Assembly: GCA_018806985.1 (NCBI GenBank)
Contig: JADANN010000409.1
Location: 620,001 to 684,000, forward strand
Direction of reading: 5' to 3'
DNA length: 64,000 nt
Source: Angiostrongylus vasorum
Taxonomy: Eukaryota > Nematoda > Chromadorea > Rhabditida > Metastrongylidae
Shown here: piece by piece, positions 29,834 through 41,624 of the stretch
Position numbering within the stretch: the stretch's first letter is position 1
Layout of the letters: the number at the start of each line of letters is the position of its first letter
Translations under genes and position numbers: made by a program
Notes under the pieces: generated by a model
Told to the model about the DNA's origin: nothing
Databases searched by the model: none
The model's input: the letters and a program-made list of their open reading frames with translations, nothing else

Positions 29834-32800
29834 ATGTCCCATGATGGGTCTGGTGACGCGGATTCCAATATTCCTCATGATCCACAATCTGCGCCACCGA
29901 ATCCTCTGGAAGAGAACGAAATGACTGGAGAGGTGAGGAGTTACATGATTGTTTCTCTCGTCTGCTCATATTTTTCTTAGATGTTAGTTCGGTTTTTACC
30001 ATTCATAGTTCGATTTCGATTTGGTTTCTGGTTTGCTCATGTTCTGAGCTGAACCTGCAGTCTTTTTCTTTCTTTTTTTCCTGATTGCTGCTGATATATT
30101 TAGGATCTTTTCCGCATCAAGTCCGCCGTTACCAGTTCAGCAGGTTCCTTTCGTCGAGGTGGGTGTTTTATGTTATTTCTTTTACTTACTGGTTTATTCT
30201 CCTTATTCAATTCGTTTTCATCCGTGCTAGTATTTCCCTTAATCTGTTACACATGTATAGAGGAACTTTTGCTCCTCAAAGGTGTCTGAAACTAAAATGA
30301 ACAAAGTTAGGTTTTAATATCCCCAGCGTAAACACAGCGGCCTCAAGCAGCAACGGCATATTGGTGAACACCATGGTGCCCCCCGATGGGACGGAATCCA
30401 TCTTCCTCAAGTGCTTTGCTATTCGAAATATGAGCCTTAACGAAAAACAGCGCAAAATAGGTTTTGTGATCTCCAGGAAACCAAACTTCCGTTTTTGTAG
30501 AATAGAGAAACTTTCCTGCTAGGTGGATTCTGCTTGTTCCTACTTCGTCGAGTAAAACTTGCAGTCAGCTGAGTTTTTTGTTACATATATGTTCATACGA
30601 ACTGCCCTTATTCAGCTGACGCAAGGTTGGTATAGATCTTCTTATTGTTGTTGTTGTCGTTGTTCAATGGCTGAAGATCTGTACCAATCTCACGTCAGCT
30701 TAATAAGGGCAGTTCGTGAGAACATATATAGATGTATCGATTTTTTATACCGAGGTTCACAGAAAATCGATCCGTTGAGTTATTAAGAGTTTTGTTAGTT
30801 GAAGTTGAAAGTAGCCACTTATTTGGGCATCGCAAACGCTGGATGTTTACTGGACAGACTAACAGTTCCCGTGGTTACAATGACCCTAGGATATTTGCAA
30901 AACTCCGGGTCGCAGGTGTCTTCGACGGGGATCAAACCTCGTTATAACCCTTTCCGGGGGCTAACCTGTTCACCGTCATACCATGCGGTTCTTTCGTTTC
31001 ACCTTTCTCTCAGCCGTTTTTCTATCTACCAATGCCATCAGCAATCATCCATCAACGGGATTGATCTGAGGAGCACAAATCGCATCGAACCCAGTTAAGC
31101 TGAAACCGTAGTATAAGTCGCAATGTAACCACTTTTTATTTACTGCCAATTCTTTTTTTCATGGCAAGGTATGATGTGAAATACAATTCGCGTGATTGTT
31201 TTCATCTATATACTTTTTGTCCTGTAGAGGCATTTTATTGGTTAAATCAGTTCATTTACTTTGCCCATTGGGAAAAGAGCACGTGTAGCACAGTGCTCGG
31301 AGGCGTCCTGCAATACACATGGGATTAATCCGCTTATGCCCATCAAGCCTTCCATCCCTCCGGGGTCGGCAGATTGGTACCAGATTTGTCTGGGAGGATA
31401 GCAGCACTGGTTTGCTACATCGGTGGCCACCTAGGGTCATTCTAATGGCCAGTTATGCATTCATTCATCTCCAAAGATGCTTAATGAAGTCGAGTGCATG
31501 GCGCATCTTTCAGGAATTGATCAACGCCGAGAGCTATATCCTTTTTTTTATTGAGAACTGCTCGCTTTGGCCATTCACTATCATTTATGGAACATAAAAA
31601 GAAGAAAATACGGATAAAAAAAAGGAAGTAATCTGTACGGAGTCTTATTTCTGTCAGGTGCAGGCGACACTGCTGATCAATCCGTGATTTCGTTAGCCGA
31701 TTCCGCAAGCAATTTTGATGAGCATGTTGGCGAAGAGTTTGATGAAATCGAGACCGTCGAGACTGAAAATGGGCAAGCGCTTGATCTTCAGGTAAAAGGA
31801 TGCCTTTTAATCTATTACACATGTGTTTACGTTTTCATGCACATCGTTATATTAGACGTTTAGAGCAGAATATTCAATGGTTGGATGTTTGATCGCAAAC
31901 GACCGCAGAATTTGGAAATCCCTAAGGATACAGGTTTTCTGTTACCATCTGTGGATGTCATGTTTCATGTGCTTGTTATCGTTGATCAGCTATTTCAGTG
32001 ACAATTTTGAAATACCCGGAAAGTTTAATGATTCCCGCCTGTCCTGAAGGAATCAACCAATTGAGTTGGAAGAAGGCATTTGAAGAGGCTACTGTTTATC
32101 TTATTGGAACCGCCCATTTCAGGTGGTGTTTGTTTTCAACCATTTTCTTTAGTCTTCAAATGCCTTACCAGTTGTAACATTTTCCATTAAGTAAGGAGTC
32201 ACAAGAAGATGTTATGAGAACTATCGCTGCTACTCAGCCCGACTTAGTTATGGTGGAATTGTGTCCGAGCAGGATATCTATTTTATCAATGGATGAGCAA
32301 ACTTTATTGAGAGAAGCTAGCGAGCTAAACACGCAGAAAATACTGACAACTATCAAACAGGTGCTTCCACGTACTGCAGAACTTACATCCTCTTTATATG
32401 GAATTTATTTCTTTGTTATTTCTTTTTAATAGCCATATGTGAGAAGAGAATGAGTTAATTACGTCTTTCTTCTCCCTATGGTTGACCGCCCTCATCGTGG
32501 ATTGGAGCTGATCCCGGGTCTTGGACTGCGATGTACAGCGGGTGATTCGTCCCCCCTAGCAGGATCTCCTAAGCTGCGAAGGAGTCCAGGGTTTCATTCC
32601 ACCTAAGAGGAAACCAATATCAGGATCCACCATGGTCTTGGTATCACACTAGTCGCATGGTAACGAATTCTGTCCGATCCAAGAGGGCGGCGACCGCTTG
32701 TGGTGCTGATGACCTGGGGCAAACTTTGGCTAGGCTGCCCTCGGGACTCCAGGGAACCACAATGGCTAAACCAGCAAAACTCCGAAAATTTGGAAATTAT

Positions 32801-34492
32801 ACTGGGGCCCGCTCAACCAATGATGATGGGTCGTCCAAGTATCCAAGTAGATAAGTAAGTTATTTCTCACAACAATTCGTTTCCAGAGTGGGGTCGTGCA
32901 AGGAATATTGCATGTATTGCTACTCTCCATGTCGGCTCACATTACGAGGGAGTTATCTATGGCCCCAGGTGGTGAATTTCGCGCTGCGCACAAGGCGGCT
33001 ATGCAGACACAGGTTATCTTCCACTTCATGTTTTATCGTTTACTTCGTCTAAGCTTAGATCCGATAGCTAAGGCGTTATGGTTGTACTGTTTTTCTTACT
33101 TGTTAGCTATTCATGGCTCATTCTTGCATAACTTACTAAAGCTTTAGAGTTTTATTACGAAGGTATGTACTTCTTGAAATTTCGGTTTTTTGAAGCTCTG
33201 TCGTCTCGTATTAGGGGACCGACCCATTCAAATTACTCTTCAACGCGCCCTAGGATCGCTCAACTTTTGGCAGAAAATCAAGTTCTTCTGGCATATTGCA
33301 ATGTCCCATGGTGCATCAATAACACATGAAGAGGTACTTATAGTCTTCCTTGACTATATGCAGTAGTAATATAATTAAAAACATTGCTGGAGTACGTTTA
33401 GGTCGAAAAATGTAAGCAACGTGATCTGCTAGAGCAGCTACTGGCAGAAATGGCAGGTGACTTCCCCAAACTTAGCAAGATTTTTGTGGACGAACGTGAT
33501 GCATATATGACTCATGCCCTTCATTCCCTACTTCAGAAGAATACTTTTGAAAAACGGGTATCTTGGGAGCGGATTGAGGCTGAATGGCAACCTCTTATAG
33601 TAAGTGTCATATCTTCATCAATAACGATGGGGAGGAAGCTGTACGTTTTAAATTTATTAGGAAAAGGAATTCATATCCTGATTTTTGACGTCATTTGACG
33701 TACTTATTGTTCAATCTAGGTTGTAGCTGTTGTTGGCATTGGCCATACTCCAGGAATTGTCGCTCACTGGAACAATCCTGTGGATATTTCTCCTCTTTTA
33801 CACATACCGCCACCATCTGTGTCGGGAAAAGTGAGTACCAATGCTACTAATTAATTGTCATCTTGTGAGAGAAGTTTAATTCCAGTCAAATACTTGTATA
33901 CTTGGACGACCAGTCCTCGCTGTTGTGCGGGCCCCAGCACATTTTCCATTTGGGGGGGTTTGCAGGTCTAGCCATAGTGTTTTTCCTGGAGTCTCGAGGC
34001 CAGCCTGGCCAAAGTTTGCCCCCAGGTCTTCACCACCACAGGCAGTCGCAGCCCTTGTGGATCAGAGGAAGATTTGCCACCATGCGACTAGTTTCATACC
34101 AGTACGGAAGTGGATCCTGGTGCTGGTTTACTCAGCCGGTCTACATGATGGAAACGCCGGACTCCTTCTCAGCTTGGGAGACGCTGCTGGGAGGATGAAT
34201 CCCTTCGCTGTACGTCGCAGCCCGACACCCAGGAACACTCTCCCACCCACGATGAGGCGACAAACCTTTGGGAGGATTCTAGTTGAATATCCAAAGAAAT
34301 ACCGTTGCATCAAACATCTGCATCAGGTTTTGGATTTTCAAATCTGTTAGGTTCTTCGTCATCGTTTTAGTTAAGAAATGCCACATGTTATGTTTTCAGG
34401 TAATCAAATTTGCGTTTTGTGCTACGTTTTGGGGAGCACTAGGATTTTTGCTATATCGCGGTGGTCTAAGGGTCGCTAGACAATTACGTTGA
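29834..34492 (+). CDS. TRABD: TraB domain-containing protein (TRABD-type)
   Basis: Thirteen exons: 29834-29932, 30104-30158, 30338-30460, 31658-31791, 31909-31933, 31999-32122, 32192-32360, 32887-33012, 33150-33162, 33215-33333, 33402-33599, 33720-33830 and 34400-34492. They sum to 1389 coding bases, 462 aa. Members of the TraB/PrgY-Tiki superfamily carry two GxxH motifs; eukaryotic TRABD proteins are membrane-anchored and poorly understood biochemically. Here VYLIGTAHFS holds the first motif (about residues 182-185), VMVELCPSR and SMAPGGEFR follow, GDRPIQITLQRAL marks the core, and VVGIGHTPGI holds the second (about 401-404). The C-terminal exon encodes a hydrophobic helix, FAFCATFWGALGFLLY, followed by Arg residues. 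The N-terminal 140 residues are acidic and low in complexity. Exon 30338-30460 is a phase-neutral cassette with a weak donor (G|GTTTTG) and may be skipped, giving 421 aa. ATG 29834 lies one base after TTTCCAG, so the transcript could begin by trans-splicing there. Confidence 0.92.
30584..30730. repeat. Hairpin MITE (F2 family, compact)
   Basis: The left arm 30584-30641 (CATATATGTTCATACGAACT, GCCCTTATTCAGCTGACG, TTGGTATAGATCTTC) pairs with the right arm 30673-30730 with few mismatches across a 31-base loop rich in GTTGTTGTT. It sits in TRABD intron 3. Confidence 0.85.
30868..31150 (-). repeat. S3 SINE, long form
   Basis: CCTAGGATATTTGCAAAACTCC, the B-box complement GGGGATCAAACCTCG, and AACGGGATTGATC then TAAGCTGAAACCGTAG. 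A second partial start follows to about 31190. It is intronic to TRABD. Confidence 0.75.
31279..31546 (+). repeat. S1 SINE
   Basis: Head GCACGTGTAGCACAGTGC is diverged in the A-box. The body TCCCTCCGGGGTCGGCAGAT and tail GATCAACGCCGAGAGC are well kept. It ends 111 bases before a TRABD exon. Confidence 0.85.
32471..32855 (+). repeat. R4 repeat, full length
   Basis: From ATGGTTGACCGCCCTCATCG through GGACTGCGATGTACAGCGGG to the terminal GTATCCAAGTAGATAAGTAA. It occupies most of the TRABD intron before exon 32887-33012. Confidence 0.85.
33893..34280 (-). repeat. R4 repeat, full length, reverse orientation
   Basis: Starts with the complement of the terminal unit (ACTTGTATACTTGGACGACC) and ends with the complement of the 5' end (ACGATGAGGCGACAAACC). 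It fills the last TRABD intron. Confidence 0.85.
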
Positions 34493-35167
34493 GGTCTGCG
34501 TTTATTATCAGTTCGATGTTATCCTATTTCTCACCAACTATCCTTTGTCCTACTTGTATCCTGGACCATTTAGACATAATCACTATTTATCTTTGGGTTA
34601 GGGTAGGATAAAGATTTTTCATAATTTTTCACTATGAAATCGATGCTCTCTACATAATTCTTCGTTGAAATAACCTTATCTGAGAACCAACATCGGCTTT
34701 ACGACGGTTGGGAATGTGAAACCCTGAAGTAAGGCAGTAGTCGGGTTCTCCTATTTTGTACAGTATGTCACTAACCTCATTGTCATTGACAGAAACCCCT
34801 TCTGTAATCCAATGAACTTCATTTCTTACTTTCACTTAATTCTTCCAATCATCTGTTGATCAAGGAATGGTTTACATGTTTTATGGGTTGTTGCAATGAG
34901 TTTTTAATTTTGAATGAAGAGTTTTAGAAATGTTATGTCTTTTTCATTTTATAAAAGTGTAGTTACTCATTGTAGTTTATATACCTGTATATTTATTTTC
35001 CTCTTTTTTTAAATCAAGTACGTCATTGTTGATGATTTTTTTGCTTCCGTTATCAACTATATCCTATCACAGTTCTCATCCATGGCCACTTCCTTGTCAA
35101 CTAACGCAAGAATCGCTTCAATCACCTGGTTGTAAATCTGTTGATGAGTCGCAGGAATCTTGTGCTG
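34493..35167. other. 3' flank of the TRABD-type gene, AT-rich
   Basis: No further exon. No canonical AATAAA lies close to the stop, so the poly(A) site is not placed. Confidence 0.35.
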
Positions 35168-35179
35168 TATCGAGAATAT

Positions 35180-35453
35180 GGGGCGCATGTAGTGCAGTGG
35201 TCGGAGGAGCCCTGAAATACACATGGGATCGATCTCCGCTTCCCTGGCCCAGCAAGCCTTCCATCCTCCGGGTTCGTTAAATTGGTACCAGACTTGTCTG
35301 GACGGATAGCAGCACTGGCTGGATACATCGATATGCCACTACGAGTTATTGTAAAGGCTAGATATGCATTCAGTCACCTCTAGCGATGCTTAGTGGAGTC
35401 AAATGCATGGTGCATCCCTCAGGGATTGATCAACGTTGAAAGCTTTATCCTTT
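35180..35453 (+). repeat. S1 SINE with perfect 12-bp target-site duplication
   Basis: TATCGAGAATAT at 35168-35179 is repeated exactly at 35454-35465. The 274-bp insert starts GGGCGCATGTAGTGCAGTGG and ends GAAAGCTTTATCCTT. This defines the full-length element and shows retroposition. Confidence 0.93.
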
Positions 35454-35754
35454 TATCGAGAATATTCTTTTTCATATATTCCGACCATCATCTCTTAAAA
35501 GTGAAATTAGCGTAGCTAGTTCTGCTCTGGTTTTCTTTTTAATTATGGAGCCTCTGTTATTGAGACACAAGTGTTCGTTGGGAATGTCCCGTTTTGCTTT
35601 TAGGAATCGTACGTTGTATAAGGTACTTTTCGAGGCATCCGTACTTACCCATTTTGAATCTTGTTAGCAAAACAAATGTGGTATACGGTAAACATGTTCG
35701 TGGCCAGTATAGCCATATGTTCCCGAATTTCTAAATTTTTGTCATCGAATAAGG

Positions 35755-36030
35755 TGTAAAGGATAGAGCGTTCGGCATGGATCAGTCTCTGAAAGGTATG
35801 CCACTTCATCAAGCATCGTCAGAGGTGATTGAATGCAAATTTGGCTTATACAGTAACTTTCGGTAGCCTTTCGTTGTATTAAGTCAGTGCTGCTGTCCTC
35901 CCAGACAAGTCTGGTACTAACTCGCCGAACAGAGAGTAATGGAAGGCACGATGACCCCGCAGCGCTGGATCGAACGAATGACGACGTGGGTATTGCATTA
36001 CACCTCTAATCATTGCGCCACATGTGTCTC
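35755..36030 (-). repeat. S1 SINE, reverse orientation
   Basis: Complement of tail at the left (AAAGGATAGAGCGTTCGGC), body CCCAGACAAGTCTGGTACT, and head complement ATTGCGCCACATGTGTC at the right. Confidence 0.8.
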
Positions 36031-37689
36031 CCATATCATCGAATAGAGCTTCCGGATGAGCTTAAAATGGTGTTAAGGCAGTGTTTTTGTCATGAAGTTC
36101 ATGGCTTCAAATGTTTAATTTTTTGGCGAGCACATTGATAAGTACACACCTTAGCTCAATGATTTCTTTTGCAGTCTCTGCTTGCCTTAAATTTCAGGAC
36201 TTGATGAGAAATTTCTACTTTTCTTTGACTTAACATATTAACAGGTGTGAGTTACCACCTCTCTTCTGTTTGTTGTGTAACAATTTTGTCGCAGTATATA
36301 GAGTGATGTATCAAAAGTGTCTCGTTTATTTCCCAAAGTCTAATTTCCTAGTGTCTCAGTTTTGCAATCTCTTCAATCAACAAGTTCCTTAAGTCTGTAC
36401 CTGTAGAACCTCCATTCAACTCCGTCGGTGATCTCAGGTGCCGAGTGAACTTCACTCGCTTTAGTAGAACAGGAATGGAAGCGGTTCTCATGTGTGGGCA
36501 CCTTGTTCTGACTATTTTCGCAAAAGTGTTACGGCGGGAAGTTTGCCTGCCTGTATTGTCACGGGCTAGATAGCTGTTCCTACAAAGTTCTTTCACATGC
36601 TGAAGTCAAAGCGGACGAGTCGAGGACGATGTGAGTTGCTGCGCTTCCATCACTTTCAAGCAAACCGACTCCTAGTCCCAGTATTGTGCTGATCTCCCTA
36701 ATAAACCTGACGAGCGTATGTTGACGTACCATGACGATTCTAGTTGATTTTGTTCTAAATGCGAATTTCGTCAAGTAGTAAGTGATGTCGGGATTACCTT
36801 CTATTATCGCCTCACGTGAACAAACCGTTTTGCTCTTTAAAATATGTATTTAGGTATAGCTGCTATGAAAGAAAAATGGACGATAAATTCGGAACTAATG
36901 TTCCAGGTAATAGTTTTTTGATCGCATGCTTTTGAGAAGTGTCGAAAATTGGACCACATTTATTTCTGGCTAGAGGTTGTCAATTGTGATCTACCTGTTA
37001 CCGAACAAACTGGTCCAGCTGAATCGTATATGACTCATTCTATTTCCGGCGTTTTTTTAGCTGCGTGGAACTAATCTGCGCTTGAGAATTTAATAAAAAG
37101 CCTGTTTTTTTTAAATGGAGTTCATTGGCCGGCATTTCAGCTGCTATTGGAGTGTCGTTTCAATTCCTATGTCGTACGAAACGGGCAGATTTTAAAAATG
37201 CATAGAAATAGGTTCAGAATAAGTGCAAATTTGGCTTCGGTCTGACCACCACTTTCGTGCGAAGATTCGGTTCAGTCATAAGCTGGAAGAGAACTCTTAT
37301 CCTCGTCAAGGAAGAACACAATAAGTTGTATATGACGACAGTATTCTCAATGAAATCGTATACTCGTATGACTGACAGATAATGAAAAACCTGACCAAAA
37401 ACTAATGCTTGTCAAAGAACTTTGTGTCTAGCCCCAGTTCCTCAAACAAAAAGTTCAGATCGTATCTTCATTACTACAGTGGAGTTGCATTAAAAATAAA
37501 GAAAATTTAGCTCGTTCCTACTGCAACACACCTAGCATGGCCTAAAATAAATGCCAGGTATAAAAGTAGTAGAAAAGTTTCACAAGAGATCTTACATCGG
37601 TACAAGCTGAAAAATTGTTCGCCACAGCTCAAAAACGAATCACCCTGAAGAAGCATCGTCGGTCCTGTGTGAGCTTATTCCACTGTCAG
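36031..37689. other. Intergenic sequence, no gene found
   Basis: Only short frames (for example 36348-36596 and 36580-36774 on the - strand) without recognised motifs. Confidence 0.35.
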
Positions 37690-38060
37690 CCCTGATGAAC
37701 GTAGATGCGACTAACCTTCACATCCAGCCATCATATGGAATCGGAACCGGAGAATCACATACCAACGTTTTCCTTTCCGAAATCCTCCAGAATTCTGCTG
37801 TTGTAGAACCACCAGTGATTCTACTTTCTGAAGTTCGGGTTGGGATAGAAAGCATGAGGAGATGCACAGCTCCAGGATCTGATAATGTTACCGCTGATTT
37901 CCTCGGAGCTGGAGCCACAAATCACTTGTGCAACTTTCATCTTCGAGATCCAGGAGAACACACGTGGGTAGCCAAACACAGGTGGGACCGTCGCAATCGT
38001 CCTCTCGGTGGACCGGCTAGACGATGTGCAGAGCTGTTCTTGAATTATATCAACAGTCAA
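37690..38060 (+). mobile_element. LINE fragment with internal deletion
   Basis: LLSEVRVGIESMRRCTAPGS followed by DNVTADFLGAGA matches the start of nematode LINE reverse transcriptase (family pattern for this block: SEV..AI..MK..TAPG.D.I..D.L..GG). It is followed directly by LRDPGEHTWVAKHRWDRR, which resembles the C-terminal RDPAEYVSKAKHRWAGH block of the same LINE polyproteins. The catalytic middle, including the YADD region, is gone. Confidence 0.7.
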
Positions 38061-38147
38061 CATTTGAAGATGGAAAAGATTAATGGGAAATGCTTCCCAC
38101 ACTTTACTATATTGCGCGAAAGAAACGAATAGAAGGTGTGCTAGGGC

Positions 38148-38200
38148 TCGTACTACTCGTGAAGACGGCCGGTCTAAGTATCCAAGTAGAAAAGGTGCAA
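38148..38200 (+). repeat. R4 tail fragment
   Basis: AGGGCTCGTACTACTCGTG followed by AAGTATCCAAGTAGAAAAGG matches the last 50 bases of R4. Confidence 0.55.
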
Positions 38201-38659
38201 AACGTTTCAAAATGTTGACAACGTTGTGGCTATATGATAAGCGAAGGCAATTTATATTAAATAGTAGCATATTTACCATGTATACTCCTCCGTGGTGTTC
38301 CAACCCTTTAAGTCCTCTAATTATAGAAAAATCGTTGCCTGTTGTGGAGAAACCAACAAGTCCATAACGACATAAAATTACGCATTTTCCCTTCCGTCCG
38401 CCAATTGGTTAATTGGTTTATTATTTCATTGTAGAATTATCGTAATCTTTGTTCATGGAGAGGAAACAGCTCTAAAATTGGTGGTCTGGTTTTTGGACGC
38501 CCAATCAAAAAGGAGATCACATTAGTTCTCTTTTCTACGGCTGAAAACTTGGACAACGCGAATGCTGATTTCTTGACAAGTTGTATGAGCGCAGGTGAGT
38601 GTTCGATTGAAGTTTGATTTCTAACTGAAACAAGAAGGAAATACATTTTTTATTTTCCA

Positions 38660-38989
38660 TCTTTGTTCTATTTGATTCATCTTCACGTCTACTGTGTGGG
38701 TCCCAGCACTTCTCACATTCGATTCGTTTCCTCGCGTCCATTATCCACGAAGATCTTCCAACTTTTTACGGTAGAATGCTGGTCGAGTCGATTCTCCCTG
38801 GAGTCCTGAGATGGCCGGGCTCTAGCGTTCCCAATTGGATTGCATAGAGTGATTTTTTTCCCAGATAAGTCCGGTACCAATCTGCCGATCCCGGAGGGAT
38901 GAGAAGCTTGGTGTGTCCGGAGCGGAATCGAGCTAGCACCGTGCTCATGATGATGGACATCACTACTGCTGTGCTATCCGCCCACTTAA
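38660..38989 (-). repeat. S2 SINE, reverse orientation, full length
   Basis: Left end is the complement of the S2 tail (AGCACTTCTCACATTCGATT). The right end has CGGAATCGAGCTAGCACC (B-box complement) and ACTGCTGTGCTATCCGCC (A-box complement). Confidence 0.87.
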
Positions 38990-40151
38990 AAGGAAATGTG
39001 TTTCAATACTACTTGGCTATAAGTCAGTTTTTTCTTCTTGAGTAAATGCAAAGTTGTTAACAACAAAATTCCTCCTTAGAGCCTGAGGAGGCTAAACTGA
39101 CACGTAGTTCACTCAAGTATACACTTTCATAACCCAAGAAGAAAAACAACATTTAAATTCCATTCGCACAGTAAACAGTTTCTTCTAAAGACGTGCCACT
39201 TTCTACCTTGTATGTCTTCGAATTGGTGGAGACCAACCATAGTCTTAAATGGACAAGGAATGTGCCAGCCCTAGATCGTCCTAAAGTGTGGCGCCGGGTT
39301 ACGCGTGACCACAATGATCTCCTCCTTGCTGTTCATTTTTGAACTTTTGGAATGCATGAAGCATTCTGGACGAATTCCAGGAATCCGAGAATGAAAGCAG
39401 AGGGGAATTCCCTGCTATAACGGTGATTTGACACAGTGTGTTAAACTGATATTCTAATGTGAGAAGCACATTACGCTTCCGTGTGAACTCTATGCGGTTG
39501 GTCTTCGCGTGACATATTCAGTGGAAGATTCATAGAAAGCGGTGAGAGTGCAAAGAACCTATTCTGTGTTCAATGTGATTGAAATCTTGGTTTAACACCT
39601 CTGTTTGGTTATGGAGGTGTTTGACTGGATAGATTGCAATCAGCTTGAACATTCTAGGCTCTGGAGAAGGCGAAATCTGCCAAAACATCGTCTTTGCCGT
39701 AATGGAGAGTAAAGTAACATCTCGTGTTTGCTCAACAAATATGAATATGATGATTATTTGTACCTGTTTCTTTCGAAATGAAGGATAACATTGACGGGAC
39801 CTTATTTTCGCTGCAGGGGGTGATTCTTCCTCTGTACCCATTGGAAGTGGCTATTTTTGCCGCGTCATTTTAAGAGATTCTTCCTTCTGCTCTCTTCCCT
39901 CTGCACACACTGGTGGCTGTTCGAAACGTGTTTCTTTCAAGCGCTTTTTTTGTGTGAAGGATGAGAGAAGAATTAATAAACCAGTATATTTTTGTTACTT
40001 GGCTTCCGGTACCACTTGGTGAGGCAACCGTTTTGGATAAATTAATGTGAACGTTCAAAAATGGAAGCTACTTTCCTTTCGGTTTCTCTCGGATGTGTGT
40101 TATGTACCGTGACTATTCGTTTCATAGCTCAAAACATTTCCCCATCCACTC
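38990..40151. other. Intergenic sequence with one foldback-arm fragment
   Basis: GGCTCTGGAGAAGGCGAAATC at about 39657 resembles the F2 right arm. Otherwise I see nothing I can support. Confidence 0.35.
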
Positions 40152-40590
40152 TTATGTGCAGCAGATGACAAGACAATCACCTACATGTTTAAAACAAGGT
40201 AATCGGCGAAAATCGATTACTGGTGCTTCCACCTTAGACATAAAGGCAATGGCAAGGCTTGTTACGAGTCGCTGGACTGTTGCCACCCTCATATTTGCGT
40301 TAAATTCTTCCCAGGCCGTGTAAAGACTGAGCAGTGCAGGCACCCCCTTTGCGAGGGTCATGAGCTGCTGAATCGAGAAACCGTACATGTTTATTGATCT
40401 TTCGTGTTGCGTAAGGAATACGAAGATGGCTCGTATAGCATAGACATTGACACGCTTGTGTAAGGGAAGTATTGTCCAAGGACTCCATCACGTATGCGCT
40501 GTTAAGATTCGCGTTACGCAGACGATCCAGGAACATCTTGATGTTCTTAAGATGAGTTGGACTGTGTTTCACCAACTGGCTAAGCACTTA
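40152..40590 (-). pseudogene. Unidentified coding-like stretch with one frame change
   Basis: From 40587 on the - strand one frame reads QLVKHSPTHLKNIKMFLDRL and NSAYVMESLDNTSLTQACQC through RIPYATRKINKHV. At about 40390 the protein-like reading moves to another frame: MYGFSIQQLMTLAKGVPALL, SLYTAWEEFNANMRVATVQR and LVTSLAIAFMSKVEAPVIDF. Together they look like one helical protein segment of about 130 residues broken by a single frameshift. I do not recognise the family. It could be a decayed gene copy or two exons with an unseen short intron. Confidence 0.38.
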
Positions 40591-41624
40591 GATTAGGAAC
40601 CATGTTATTCCATCCGTTGGTCCTGCTATAATAGATCTAACCTTGAATAATGATAGATCGGTAGACGAAAGATCATAACTGTATGCTTGCCTATGTGTTT
40701 TGTTACTAGGTTGTAACATATGAAATGTCCGACTTCATTATTCAATTTTCCATGTAATTTTTTCAAATAAAAAACTTTGTTCTTTACAAATTCGTCGTTT
40801 TCTTTCTCAGCAGTCGCGAACTTGTTAAACAGCATACGTTTACTTCCATACAATAATACACATACAACAGAAGCGTATCCGACGTTTCGGCAGAATCGCA
40901 TCCTTCAGGTCCTGGAAGGGCATACTGATACACAATACAGTTTGTTCTTTATGTATGTTTAGTACATATTTTCGGAGTGCAATGTCTGCTCTTTCTAACT
41001 TTCTCAAGATTTATTACTTTAACACTTTCATAGGATTTAAGTTTAGCATGGATCTACGTGATATTCGTGTCCTTTTTGTACCAGTATAAGAGTGGTCATA
41101 ATGCCGCAGCAAGAGCTCGGAATATCAATGCCGTGTTTGGAAACCGCGTTGTTGATGAACGCAGCATTTGTCGTTTGTATACAAAGTTTGAATCCGAGAA
41201 CGAGAGCCTTGCAAAATGACGAGCGTGGTAGGCCAGAAATTACGGTTAACGATGAGGCACTTCGTACTCTAGTCGAATCAAATCCACATTGAACGGTCCG
41301 AGAACTTGCGACAGTGTTCGGAGTCAGTGCTGTGACCATTTCACGTCACTTACAGTTGGTTGGTAGAGTTTAAAAAAGTGGAGAAATGGGTTCCACACGA
41401 ACTCAACGAAAACCAAGAAACTCAGCGTCTGGAAATTTTCAATTCGCTACTGATTGGCAGCGATAGAGATCCATTTTTGAATCGTGTTATAACTTGCGAT
41501 GAAAAATGGATTCTGTGCCATAATCTTCGCCGTTCTGCACAAGGCTAGACGCCCCATGAGAACCTACGACACATGGCTAAACCGATGCATGCATCCAATG
41601 AAGACAACCATTTCCTCTTAATAA

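Noticed and set aside
33902..34350. Two long + strand frames of 98 and 141 codons
   Set aside because: They lie in an R4 repeat in the last TRABD intron; similar frames appear in the other R4 copies.
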